Of a stretch of 64,000 nt of DNA, positions 27,344-35,711 are shown piece by piece. Source of the stretch: a bacterium (GTDB taxonomy: Bacteria > Zhuqueibacterota > QNDG01 > JAGLOF01). Position numbers and translations under genes: made by a program. The stretch lies in the NCBI GenBank assembly GCA_016934955.1, contig JAFGRY010000049.1:125503-189502 (forward strand), given 5' to 3'. Under the pieces are notes generated by a model that was not told where the DNA came from, did no database searches, and saw only the letters and a program-made list of their open reading frames with translations. Within the stretch, counting starts at the first letter, position 1. Every line of letters begins with the position of its first letter.

Positions 27344-27392
27344 CTGCCGCGACGCTCAGGCTGAATGCGCGGCAGCCGCCCCGTGCGGGCGG
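27344..27392 (+). other. Two tandem stem-loops between nrdJ and the DUF116 gene
   Basis: CTGCCGCG (27344-27351) pairs with CGCGGCAG (27368-27375), and directly after it CCGCCC (27376-27381) pairs with GGGCGG (27387-27392). The second stem overlaps the GGCGGAG ribosome site of the next gene. No T-run follows, so these are not classical terminators; they may stabilise or tune the downstream message. Confidence 0.5.
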
Positions 27393-27401
27393 AGTGCCAT
27401 C

Positions 27402-28187
27402 ATGAAACAGTTTTTTCAGGTAAAAGACCGCACCCTGGGAGATGAGTGGACCGACTGGGCCGGTTCGGTGGAAAACGGACAAACCGATTCCACTACCGGC
27501 AAACGGCTGTTCATCGGCGTACTGCTCATCGCCCTGATGCTCTTCGGGGCATTTCTCTATGTTATCTGGTATATGATTCAGCCGCGGCTGGAGCAGTTTC
27601 TCCCGGGGCTGCCGCTCTACATCGGACTGCTGCTGCTCGCGTTCTGGCTGCTGATTGCACTCTGGTTCGGTCTCATGGTCCTTTCGATCATTTCCGGAAA
27701 AGATTTTCTTCTCCGGATCGGCCGCTGGGAAATATCAATCACCTTTCTCATTCCCATAGCGCTGAAATTCGGCAGCCGGCTCGGCATATCCCGGGACAGA
27801 ATGGGCAACTCCCTGGTCAAGGTCAGCAACCTGCTTATCAAACTGAAATTGAAACGGATCAAACCGGAAAAGATACTCATCCTCCTGCCCCGCTGCCTGC
27901 AGAAAGAATACATCACCGCCATCAAGGAAAAAGCCGAGACGTTCGGCATTCCCGTGTTTGTCGTATCGGGAGGGTCAAAGGCGCGTGCGGTTATCTATGA
28001 AAACAGACCTGATGCGGTGATCGGCGTGGCCTGTGAACGGGATCTTCTCAGCGGGATCAGCGACATTCGCGACACCATTCCCGTGATCGCCATTCCAAAC
28101 AAACGTCCCCAGGGTCCGTGCAAGAATACGACGGTCGAGCTGGGAGAATTTGAAAACGCCCTGCGGGCGCTGAACGTTATCCGATGA
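27402..28187 (+). CDS. DUF116 family membrane protein
   Basis: A 261-residue protein of unknown function. Two membrane helices (about 36-58 and 69-92) are followed by a cytoplasmic DUF116 domain with the family's conserved cysteines in LLPRCLQ, GVACERDL and GPCKNT, plus SGGSKARAVI. The three single cysteines suggest a metal or cluster site, though this is not established. It follows nrdJ by 72 nt and may be cotranscribed. Its last 11 bp overlap the convergent helicase gene. Confidence 0.82.
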   Translation: MKQFFQVKDRTLGDEWTDWAGSVENGQTDSTTGKRLFIGVLLIALMLFGAFLYVIWYMIQPRLEQFLPGLPLYIGLLLLAFWLLIALWFGLMVLSIISGKDFLLRIGRWEISITFLIPIALKFGSRLGISRDRMGNSLVKVSNLLIKLKLKRIKPEKILILLPRCLQKEYITAIKEKAETFGIPVFVVSGGSKARAVIYENRPDAVIGVACERDLLSGISDIRDTIPVIAIPNKRPQGPCKNTTVELGEFENALRALNVIR

Positions 28188-30390
28188 TATCGAATTTTGC
28201 ATACTGAGCGATGAATTTTTTAATGCCCCCGCTCTCGAACTGAACGTGCACGACCTGTTTGGGCCCCTTCCCGGAGACCTTTGCGATACAGCCGCGACCA
28301 TATTTCTGGTGCGAGATCCACATTCCCTTCTCGATTGAAAACTGCTCCTGGGAGAACGATTCGTAATCAGGGTGCACCCCCGCATTCCGGGCGGGTCGGA
28401 TCCTGTCGCTCCCTGTTCCCCCCGAAAAGGATCGCTGGGCGTCCCGCGTGCCCATACTCTGTCTCAGAACACATGCATTGTCGATTTCATCGATAAACCG
28501 GGATGGCATCGACGGCCGGGTATCGTTGTAAAGGCGGCGGGAGCGGGCGTGAAAAAGATAGAGCCGCTCCATCGCCCGGGTCATGCCGACATACATGAGC
28601 CGCCTCTCTTCTTCCATGGCCACCGGATCGTCCAGGCTTCTGTACCCCGGGAAAAGACCGTCCTCGAGCCCCGCGATAAAAACAACCGGGAATTCCAGCC
28701 CCTTGGCGCAGTGCAGAGTCATGAGGGTGATGACGTTAGTGCCGTCGTTCCAGAGATCCACATCGGACACAAGGCTCACTTCTTCGAGAAATCCGGCAAG
28801 GGTGCAGTCGTCGTGCTGGGCTGCATAGTCATCCACCGCTGCCAGAAGCTCTCGCACGTTCTCGGCTTTCCCCTGCCCTTCAATGCTGGTATCTTCCTTG
28901 TACATCAGTAGCAGACCGGCCTCGTCAACCAGCGTCCGAATGAGCTCACTGAGTGAAATTTTATCTTTCAGCTGCACGTATTTTGCGATGAAATCGTAAA
29001 ATCCCCTGATGCTCTTTTTCATCCGTTCGCTCATGTCCGGTATGTCATCGACCTCTTCCGCCGCCTCGAAGAGGCTGCTGCTTCCGGAGGCCGCGAACTG
29101 TTCCAGCTTGCTGATCGACTGGGCGCCGATGCCGCGAAGAGGGAAATTGATGATCCGCTTGAGGCTGATGGTGTCACGGGGATTGGAGATCACTTTCAGA
29201 TAGGCCAGGATGTCCTTGATCTCTTTGCGCTCGTAGAACCGCATGCCGCCGACGATCGTATAGGCGAGTCCGTTTCGCCGCAGCCCTTCTTCGATCGCGC
29301 GCGACTGGGCGTTGGTCCGGTAAAGAATCACGAAATCCGAAAACGACCGCTTTCGCTGCAGTACCTGGCGGTGAATGGTGTCGACGATTTTTTGCGCTTC
29401 CATTCGTTCGTTTTCAACTTCAATCACCTCTACCGGCTCTCCGCGCTCCCCCGCCGTCCAGAGTGTTTTTCCTTTTCTGCCGCTGTTGTTGGCCACCACC
29501 GAGTTTGCGGCGGCGAGGATCTGTTCGGTGGAGCGGTAATTCTGTTCCAGGCGGTGCACCTGGGCGTCGGGAAAATCCTTTTCAAATTCCAGTATGTTGC
29601 GTATGTCGGCGCCCCGCCAGCGGTAGATGGATTGATCATCGTCACCGACGGCGAAAATATTTCTGTTCCCGCCGGTGAGCCGCTTGAGCAGCATGTACTG
29701 GGCGCGGTTCGTATCCTGGTATTCATCTACGAGAAGATAGGAGAAGCGGTGACGGTATTTCTGCAGCACCGCCGCGTCACGGTCAAACAGTTCGATGGGC
29801 ACGGTGATCAGGTCGTCGAAATCGAATGCCTGGCTCATTCGCAGCCGGTTCTCGTATTCCGGATAGATCTTCGCCGTAATATCCTTGACCGGAGTGTCCG
29901 CCTGCCGCATGAAGGAGTCCGGAGTTACCAGCTGATTTTTGGCACCGCTGATGAGGGCGGCGATCGCCCTGGGCTGGTAGAGCTGCACAGAGATGCCGAA
30001 GTCGGACATGATCGATTTGATCAGCCGCAGCTGGTCATCCGCGTCATAAATGACGAAATTGCTCTCGTAGCCGAAGGACCCGGCTTCGTATCTGAGGATT
30101 CTGGCGAAAACAGAATGGAATGTGCCGATCCAGATTCTGTCGGCGCTGCTGATTGATGATTCGACGCGGGTACGCATCTCCCGGGCGGCTTTATTGGTGA
30201 ACGTCATCGCGAGAATTGCGGAAGGATCGATGCCGAGATGGTCGATCATATAGGTGATGCGCGTCGTGAGCACCCTGGTTTTCCCGCTCCCGGCCCCGGC
30301 GAGAACCAGTACCGGCCCTTCGACGGCGGTAACAGCGTTGACCTGTGCCTCGTTGAGATGCTTCAGATACGGGAGTCGTTCTTCGGTCAC
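28177..30390 (-). CDS. pcrA: ATP-dependent DNA helicase, UvrD/PcrA/Rep family
   Basis: A 737-residue superfamily 1A 3'-5' helicase for repair and for removing proteins from DNA. It has LNEAQVNAVTAVEGP (Q-motif region), Walker A GAGSGKTRVLTTRI, LVDEYQDTNRAQ, GDDDQSIYRWRGAD, and the C-terminal Tudor-like end (SHQKYGRGCIAKVSG) that is typical of PcrA/UvrD. The start is a GTG at 30390 overlapping the mltG stop as GTGA. Pairing with mltG suggests one transcription unit from the promoter near 31500. Confidence 0.94.
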   Translation of the reverse strand: MTEERLPYLKHLNEAQVNAVTAVEGPVLVLAGAGSGKTRVLTTRITYMIDHLGIDPSAILAMTFTNKAAREMRTRVESSISSADRIWIGTFHSVFARILRYEAGSFGYESNFVIYDADDQLRLIKSIMSDFGISVQLYQPRAIAALISGAKNQLVTPDSFMRQADTPVKDITAKIYPEYENRLRMSQAFDFDDLITVPIELFDRDAAVLQKYRHRFSYLLVDEYQDTNRAQYMLLKRLTGGNRNIFAVGDDDQSIYRWRGADIRNILEFEKDFPDAQVHRLEQNYRSTEQILAAANSVVANNSGRKGKTLWTAGERGEPVEVIEVENERMEAQKIVDTIHRQVLQRKRSFSDFVILYRTNAQSRAIEEGLRRNGLAYTIVGGMRFYERKEIKDILAYLKVISNPRDTISLKRIINFPLRGIGAQSISKLEQFAASGSSSLFEAAEEVDDIPDMSERMKKSIRGFYDFIAKYVQLKDKISLSELIRTLVDEAGLLLMYKEDTSIEGQGKAENVRELLAAVDDYAAQHDDCTLAGFLEEVSLVSDVDLWNDGTNVITLMTLHCAKGLEFPVVFIAGLEDGLFPGYRSLDDPVAMEEERRLMYVGMTRAMERLYLFHARSRRLYNDTRPSMPSRFIDEIDNACVLRQSMGTRDAQRSFSGGTGSDRIRPARNAGVHPDYESFSQEQFSIEKGMWISHQKYGRGCIAKVSGKGPKQVVHVQFESGGIKKFIAQYAKFDIIG

Positions 30391-31430
30391 TCGGACATCC
30401 TTTCCTTCTCAGCGATTCTGCGGCGTAGTCTGTCAAGCTGCCGTTTCGCCTTCAAATGGCCTGACAGTGTTCGGGAAAACGTGTGGGATCCGTCACCGGC
30501 GGCAACCATGAAGAGCACATCGGTGCTGGCGGGATGCATCGCGGCATAGAGTGATTTCAGACCGGGGTTTCCAACGGGTCCCGGCGGAAGGCCGAAGTGG
30601 CGATAGGTATTGTAGGGTGATTCAATGTGCAAATCCCGTTCGTATATTCTGCGGGGACCGTCCGGGATTATGTACTGGATCGTCGGACAGGACTCCAGAT
30701 ACATGCGTTTCGCGAGCCGGTTATGGTAGAGGGCTGAGACAATGCGTCTCTCGGAATCGAGCATTACCTCCCCTTCGATGATCGAGGCAAGCGTCACCAG
30801 TTCGTGCAGGGAGAGAGCCGAGCTGTCGGGCTCGAAATGGAGCGAATCGGTGATCACGGAGAAAAATCGGCCAAGCATGGTCGAGACAACCGTTTCAGCA
30901 TCCACTCCCAGGGGGAAAAAATAGGTGTCGGGATAGAGGTAGCCCTCCAGTGTGCCCGTGGGTATGTTCAGGGAGTCACAGAGAAGAGAATCGGTGACGG
31001 CGCTCATGACGGCGGCCGAATCGACTGAAAGCGACGCCTCGAGAATAGCGGCGATTCGTTCAACCCGCACGCCCTCGGGGACAGTGACCTTGCGAAGCAT
31101 CACTTTTCCCGCCACCAGGGTACGAATCACTTCCGAAAGGCTCATCGCCGTATCAAAACGGTAGGCTCCCGCCTGTACCTTGCGGGTTTTGCCGGTTATT
31201 TTCAGGACGGCGAGAAAGATATCGGTATTGCCGATAACGCGATGTTCGCGCAGAAGCCCGGCTATGTGTGCGGTTGTCATTCCCTGCCGGATCACGATCG
31301 TTTCTTCAGCGGCGGGTGCATGGTGCGGCGGAACGAACAGTATCACCAGTGAGAATATGGCACTGAGGAGAACGGCGGTTGTCAGCACCAGCAGCGGGTG
31401 TCGTGTTTTCACTACTATCGAAAGCTCCAC
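30387..31430 (-). CDS. mltG: Endolytic peptidoglycan transglycosylase MltG
   Basis: A YceG/MltG-family enzyme that cleaves nascent glycan strands at the inner membrane. One membrane helix near the N-terminus (PLLVLTTAVLLSAIFSLVI) precedes a LysM-like part (IVIRQGMTTAHIAGLL) and the catalytic domain with the conserved Glu in LASIIEGEV, followed by ALYHNRL and SCPTIQYIIPDG. The start is uncertain: GTG at 31430 is chosen, with TTG at 31439 and GTG at 31412 as alternatives; none has a strong ribosome site. The start lies within a few nt of a terminator-like hairpin. Confidence 0.9.
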   Translation of the reverse strand: MELSIVVKTRHPLLVLTTAVLLSAIFSLVILFVPPHHAPAAEETIVIRQGMTTAHIAGLLREHRVIGNTDIFLAVLKITGKTRKVQAGAYRFDTAMSLSEVIRTLVAGKVMLRKVTVPEGVRVERIAAILEASLSVDSAAVMSAVTDSLLCDSLNIPTGTLEGYLYPDTYFFPLGVDAETVVSTMLGRFFSVITDSLHFEPDSSALSLHELVTLASIIEGEVMLDSERRIVSALYHNRLAKRMYLESCPTIQYIIPDGPRRIYERDLHIESPYNTYRHFGLPPGPVGNPGLKSLYAAMHPASTDVLFMVAAGDGSHTFSRTLSGHLKAKRQLDRLRRRIAEKERMSE

Positions 31431-31437
31431 TTGATCC

Positions 31438-31463
31438 AAAAAAAAACCCCATTTTCGGGGTTT
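31438..31463 (-). terminator. Intrinsic terminator in the mltG leader
   Basis: AAACCCC, GAAAAT, GGGGTTT, then nine T on the minus strand. A good promoter lies just upstream at 31484-31512, so this hairpin would be in the first 40 nt of the mltG-pcrA transcript. It could instead end readthrough from lpd. Confidence 0.82.
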
Positions 31464-31483
31464 GTGATGAAAATGATGGTGAG

Positions 31484-31512
31484 AATGTACGATATATATT
31501 CGATTTTGTCAA
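31484..31512 (-). promoter_or_regulatory. Sigma-70 promoter upstream of mltG-pcrA
   Basis: TTGACA (31507-31512) is a perfect -35; a 17-nt spacer and TACATT (31484-31489) follow on the minus strand. Predicted start is near 31477, about 15 nt before the terminator-like hairpin. Confidence 0.75.
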
Positions 31513-31530
31513 CAGTCAAATGGCCGATTT

Positions 31531-31570
31531 TTCCCGCGGAATATTAGAGAAGGGAAACATTCCGCGGGAA
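31531..31570. repeat. 12-bp inverted repeat after lpd
   Basis: TTCCCGCGGAAT (31531-31542) and ATTCCGCGGGAA (31559-31570) are exact inverted copies around a 16-nt loop. No T-run follows on the minus strand, so it is not a classical terminator; it may be a 3' stem of lpd mRNA or an operator upstream of the mltG promoter. Confidence 0.6.
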
Positions 31571-31588
31571 TCACTCCGGAATCGGCGC

Positions 31589-33007
31589 TTACCGCCTGGG
31601 TTGATACAGGTGGGTGCAGTATCCGTGCACCGCTTCCGCCGCTTCCATCATCGTTTCGGAAAGAGTGGGATGAGGATGGATGGCGGCGGCAATATCAGCG
31701 GCCGTGAGACCGTTTTCAATGGCGAGCACGGCTTCCGCAATCAGTTCTCCGGCGCCGGGGCCGACAATCCCGACCCCGAGCACGCGGTCGCTGTCCGGAT
31801 CGACGATAATCTTGGTCATGCCGTCGGATCGTCCGATGCTGGCCGCTCTTCCTGACGCACCCCACATGAACCGGGCCGTTTTCACCGGTATGTTCTCCCT
31901 GCGCGCATCCTGTTCGGTGAGGCCGCACCAGGTGATCTCGGGATCGGTGAAAAGCACCGCCGGAATCGTTTTCGGTGCATAACCGCCTTTCCTGCCTGCA
32001 ATGCTGTTGACGGCCGCTTTTCCTTCGGCTGTCGCCTTGTGAGCCAGCATCGCCCCTCCCACGACGTCTCCTATGGCATATATGGCCGGATCATTGGTAC
32101 GCAGGGAGGCGTCTGTTTTAATGAAACCCCGTTCATCGCAGAGGACACCGGTTCTTTCCAGACCCAGTGTATCCGAATTGGGTGTCCTGCCGACGGTCAT
32201 CAGCACTTTCGCGTAGGAACGGGTGAGCCGTTCATCCTTTTTCGTGCGAACAGTGACCTCGCAGCCGTCAGCGGTTTCGACGATGGTTTCCACTCTCGCT
32301 CCGGTCAGGATTTCCGCAAACGACGGCCCGGCGGAACGCACATAGGTCCTCACGAGGTCACCGTCGGCTCCGGGGAGAATCGTGTCCATGAGTTCGACGA
32401 TTGAGACCCGGCTGCCCAGGGCCGCGTAAATAGTTCCCATTTCAAGACCGATATATCCTCCCCCGACAACCAGGAGCGATTCAGGAATATCCGTGATATT
32501 CAGCGCCTCGGCGGAATAGATCAGCCTTTCTGAATCGAGATGCAGTGACGGGATGACGGCCGGCCTGCTGCCGCTGGCGATGATCGTGTAGTCCGGGGTG
32601 ATCTCATGTTGAGAACCGTCTGTTCCGGTCACTTCAAGTACGCGTGATTCCCTGAAAACGGCTCTGCCCCGGAGATAGGTAACCCCCCGCTGTTTTGCCA
32701 GCTGCATGAGGCCGGATGTCAATGAGGTGACCACTTCGTCTTTTTTCCTTCTCATCCTCACGATGTCGATGGCCGGTTCACTGAATGTGATCCCGAATTC
32801 GGCGGCGGAAGCGGCTTCGTGAATGACAGCGATGCCGTGCAGCAGGGTTTTCGTTGGTATGCAGCCGCGGTGAAGACAGACGCCGCCCGGATGTTCCTCG
32901 GGGTCGATCAGCGTCACCGTCATACCGAGATCCGCGGCGTAGAAGGCGGCCGGGTATCCCCCGGGGCCCGCTCCGATCACGGCAATGTGCAGAGGTTGTT
33001 TATCCAT
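31589..33007 (-). CDS. lpd: Dihydrolipoamide dehydrogenase (E3 / glycine cleavage L-protein)
   Basis: A 472-residue FAD-dependent disulfide oxidoreductase that reoxidises dihydrolipoyl groups with NAD. FAD binding at VIGAGPGGYPAAFYAA, redox pair Cys44 and Cys49 in GGVCLHRGCIPTK, NAD fold at VVGGGYIGLEMG, and the catalytic His-Glu in HPHPTLSE are all present. It is not beside E1/E2 genes; with gcvPB in the same window, service to glycine cleavage is plausible. The ATG has a good AGGAG site and its own promoter. Confidence 0.95.
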   Translation of the reverse strand: MDKQPLHIAVIGAGPGGYPAAFYAADLGMTVTLIDPEEHPGGVCLHRGCIPTKTLLHGIAVIHEAASAAEFGITFSEPAIDIVRMRRKKDEVVTSLTSGLMQLAKQRGVTYLRGRAVFRESRVLEVTGTDGSQHEITPDYTIIASGSRPAVIPSLHLDSERLIYSAEALNITDIPESLLVVGGGYIGLEMGTIYAALGSRVSIVELMDTILPGADGDLVRTYVRSAGPSFAEILTGARVETIVETADGCEVTVRTKKDERLTRSYAKVLMTVGRTPNSDTLGLERTGVLCDERGFIKTDASLRTNDPAIYAIGDVVGGAMLAHKATAEGKAAVNSIAGRKGGYAPKTIPAVLFTDPEITWCGLTEQDARRENIPVKTARFMWGASGRAASIGRSDGMTKIIVDPDSDRVLGVGIVGPGAGELIAEAVLAIENGLTAADIAAAIHPHPTLSETMMEAAEAVHGYCTHLYQPRR

Positions 33008-33052
33008 GTGCCGGTTCTCCTGTATGTCCAGTTATCCCATAATCAGGGCGGT

Positions 33053-33081
33053 AATGTGCGAATTTTCCGGAACATTGTCAA
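33053..33081 (-). promoter_or_regulatory. Sigma-70 promoter of lpd
   Basis: On the minus strand TTGACA (33076-33081), 17 nt, CACATT (33053-33058). The -35 is perfect and the -10 weak but similar to the mltG one. Confidence 0.6.
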
Positions 33082-33129
33082 GCCTGCCATCGTTTTCTTT
33101 TTGAAAAGTCATGCAGAAAGTTTCACAGC

Positions 33130-33158
33130 TTGACTTCTTCCGTAAAATATTGTAAACT
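33130..33158 (+). promoter_or_regulatory. Sigma-70 promoter of the exported-protein genes
   Basis: TTGACT (33130-33135), 17 nt, TAAACT (33153-33158), about 50 nt before the start at 33209. The same hexamers and spacing recur at the tRNA-Arg promoter. Confidence 0.75.
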
Positions 33159-33208
33159 GTAAGTCATTCAAAATTGCGGAACATGGTATAGTTAAACAGG
33201 GATTGTTT

Positions 33209-34381
33209 ATGCATTCTTCCAACGCAGTAAAAACCGCAGCAGCGGTACTGGCCGCTCTGCTTCTTTCCCAATGCACCACAACCGATAAAACCATGGTAGG
33301 CAGCGACTATTTTGACAGAGGTGAGCGGGGAAGTGAACAGTATATGGTACTCTATCCCGCAGCGAGTGATACGTTTTATCGCGATCCCGGCGTCGGCGGT
33401 GCCGGCAGCACTCTTTACCTGGGTGCAATGGACGATCTCACCACACGCACGCTTTTCAGATGGCGACCGGAAGATCTGCCTACCGCAGGGACCATCGACA
33501 CTGCCAGGCTCTCGTTGTTTTTTTACAGGACCCACGGCGACACATCGAACATACCGGCACCCACCGTGCATAAGATCACCGGGGACTGGAGCGAGGACGA
33601 TATCACCTGGGATAATTTCGAATCCGGAAACCTGCTGGGTGAAGCGGTTGATCTTGTCGACTTCAAGGCGACATCCAAGGGGATCACGATTACGCTTCCC
33701 AACGACCTGATGCAATCCTGGATCGATTCCACAACCGCCGCCGACAATTACGGGATCTGTATCTCCTATGCCGCTCCGGACACGGGATTCATCCTGCAAT
33801 TCTACAGTGATGAGCATGATGACTATGCGTCACGTCCGGGACTCTGGTTCCACTCCTGGGTCGACACTTTGGATATCAGTTTTACGCTGACCAATTCAGA
33901 TGACGCGTTCATTGCCGATCAGCCCATCGCACCGGAGTCCGACCGGCTCTGGGTGTCAAACTGCACGGCCTACCGCTCCCACCTCTATTTTGATACGGAC
34001 ACCCTGCCGGATGGCGCATCGATAAACCTGGCCATGCTCACTCTCACATACGACACGCTGCGGTCCTGGCCGAATTCAAGCACATCCTTCAGCCTGATGG
34101 CGCTTGCCCTCGATGAACCGTTTCACCTTCCGCCCGATCTGGCAACAGTGCTCGATCCGGTGAGTTCGGCACTGGTGACCGCCGATTCGGTGCTGCTGAA
34201 TATTTCGGAATTCGTCCAGTCGTGGTCAACCGATTTTATCGAAAACAACGGTCTGATTGTCGCCGGCCTCTACGAAGATCAGAATATCGGCAAGCGGGCG
34301 ATCTACAGCAGCACAGCGGACGCGCTGCTGAAGCCGAAACTCGAAATTTACTACAGTCTTCCCGCCGGAAGCCGCTTCTAA
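33209..34381 (+). CDS. DNRLRE-domain secreted protein, possible lipoprotein
   Basis: A 390-residue exported protein of unknown role. The signal peptide ends VLAALLLSQC; the cysteine suggests a lipoprotein, although Gln before Cys is not ideal. A DNRLRE domain (about 30-200) shows LYLGAMDDLTTRTLFRW, ARLSLFF, and GDWSEDDITWDNF; the second half looks like a diverged repeat of it (LYFDTDTLPDGASINLAMLTL). Such domains occur in surface and extracellular proteins. The ATG at 33209 follows an AGGGA site; an in-frame TTG two codons earlier is less likely. It leads a group of three envelope genes. Confidence 0.75.
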   Translation: MHSSNAVKTAAAVLAALLLSQCTTTDKTMVGSDYFDRGERGSEQYMVLYPAASDTFYRDPGVGGAGSTLYLGAMDDLTTRTLFRWRPEDLPTAGTIDTARLSLFFYRTHGDTSNIPAPTVHKITGDWSEDDITWDNFESGNLLGEAVDLVDFKATSKGITITLPNDLMQSWIDSTTAADNYGICISYAAPDTGFILQFYSDEHDDYASRPGLWFHSWVDTLDISFTLTNSDDAFIADQPIAPESDRLWVSNCTAYRSHLYFDTDTLPDGASINLAMLTLTYDTLRSWPNSSTSFSLMALALDEPFHLPPDLATVLDPVSSALVTADSVLLNISEFVQSWSTDFIENNGLIVAGLYEDQNIGKRAIYSSTADALLKPKLEIYYSLPAGSRF

Positions 34382-34398
34382 CCCGTGGAGAATTGCAC

Positions 34399-35610
34399 AT
34401 GAAGATAAGACAGGTTACAATCATCGCCATTGCCGCTCTCATCACCGGTTCGTTACTGGTTCCCGGCGCGGAGGCCGGAAGTATTTTCACCTCCCGCGGG
34501 GTCGGTTTTTACGCCCGCTTTGGCAATGTCCGGGGAATGGGCATGGGAGGAGTCTCCATCGGCCTCAGCAGTCCCACCCGTATCTGTTCCGTGAATCCGG
34601 CGAGTCTCTATGCGATCGCCAATACACGCATCACCCTTCAGCTCTATTCCGACTACAATACGGTAAAGGATCAGTTTGCATCGGCTTCGTCCATGTACAC
34701 GAATTTTGACGGATTTTCCCTGGCCGTGCCGCTGGGCAGCGGCACCGGCTTCATGGTTTCCATGCACCCGCTCACCCGCATGGACTTTTTTCTCCAGTCG
34801 GATCAGGAGATTGCCGGAGAGTCCTATCTGAAGTCCGTCGAAGGATCAGGAGGTATCAATCAGTTTTCTCTTTCCTTTTACTGGGCGGTGCAGAAATGGA
34901 TATCACTGGGCGTGACAACTTCATTTAATTTCGGCCTGCTCAAGGAAACCTGGAAAGTCGACTACAGCAGCAGCAGCATCGCCACCAGCCGGGATGTCTA
35001 CTATTATAAATATCGCGGTGTAGGTCTGACGCTCGCAGCCATGGTGCACCCGGCTCCAGGGCTGGAAATCGGCGCCCTGTACACACCGGCCGCCGAACTG
35101 AAAAGCCGGAACGACCTGTATACGATCTTCACTCACGAACATACCAGGTCAACGGGAACATTGACATTCCCCTCGGAATGGGGCGTCGGCGCCTCTTACC
35201 GGGCGTATCCTCACCTGCTGCTCGGAGCAGACTACCATGCGCGCAACTGGTCCGATCTCGCCTATGACGGCGAATCCCTTGCCGGTGTCAGAAACACGAA
35301 ACGAATTTCCGGAGGTGTTGAACTGTTCAACAGCGGGGACGTCGACGATCCGTTCTGGAAACGCATGGCGTATCGTTTTGGATTCACCACTGAACCCTTT
35401 GCCTACACCGACCTGGACGGGAACACCATCGACGAACGCTGGCTCACGTTCGGCATAGGCCTGCCGGCCTTTTTCGACATTTCCCATATCGATCTCTCGG
35501 TCGCCATTGGAAAACGGGGAAACCTGGCGGATAACGGACTTTCTGAGACGATGATCCGTGTCGGGGCATCAATAACCGGGGGTGAAAAGTGGTTTACCCG
35601 TAGATATTGA
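34399..35610 (+). CDS. Outer-membrane beta-barrel protein, FadL/PorV-like
   Basis: A 403-residue protein with a signal peptide ending VPGAEA, then NVRGMGMGGVSIGLSSPTR and NPASLYAI, the pattern at the start of FadL/OmpP1- and PorV-type barrels. The rest alternates hydrophobic and polar residues with many aromatics, as expected for a barrel, and a strand-like C-terminus. PorV is a shuttle of type IX secretion; proteins with matching C-terminal domains are encoded at 18926-21085 and 48663-50717, but that link is inference. ATG at 34399 has GGAG 8-9 nt upstream. Confidence 0.72.
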   Translation: MKIRQVTIIAIAALITGSLLVPGAEAGSIFTSRGVGFYARFGNVRGMGMGGVSIGLSSPTRICSVNPASLYAIANTRITLQLYSDYNTVKDQFASASSMYTNFDGFSLAVPLGSGTGFMVSMHPLTRMDFFLQSDQEIAGESYLKSVEGSGGINQFSLSFYWAVQKWISLGVTTSFNFGLLKETWKVDYSSSSIATSRDVYYYKYRGVGLTLAAMVHPAPGLEIGALYTPAAELKSRNDLYTIFTHEHTRSTGTLTFPSEWGVGASYRAYPHLLLGADYHARNWSDLAYDGESLAGVRNTKRISGGVELFNSGDVDDPFWKRMAYRFGFTTEPFAYTDLDGNTIDERWLTFGIGLPAFFDISHIDLSVAIGKRGNLADNGLSETMIRVGASITGGEKWFTRRY

Positions 35611-35628
35611 TGGGGGAAAATTATTTTC

Positions 35629-35657
35629 TTGATTTTAAGCGCTATTTTTATTAAGAT
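35629..35657 (+). promoter_or_regulatory. Candidate sigma-70 promoter for the TPR lipoprotein gene
   Basis: TTGATT (35629-35634), 17 nt, TAAGAT (35652-35657) in the AT-rich 101-bp gap before the GTG start. Confidence 0.45.
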
Positions 35658-35711
35658 TTAAGATTCAGCAAGAAGCAATCCACAGGTTTGAACGCATAGG
35701 AGGGATACCCG

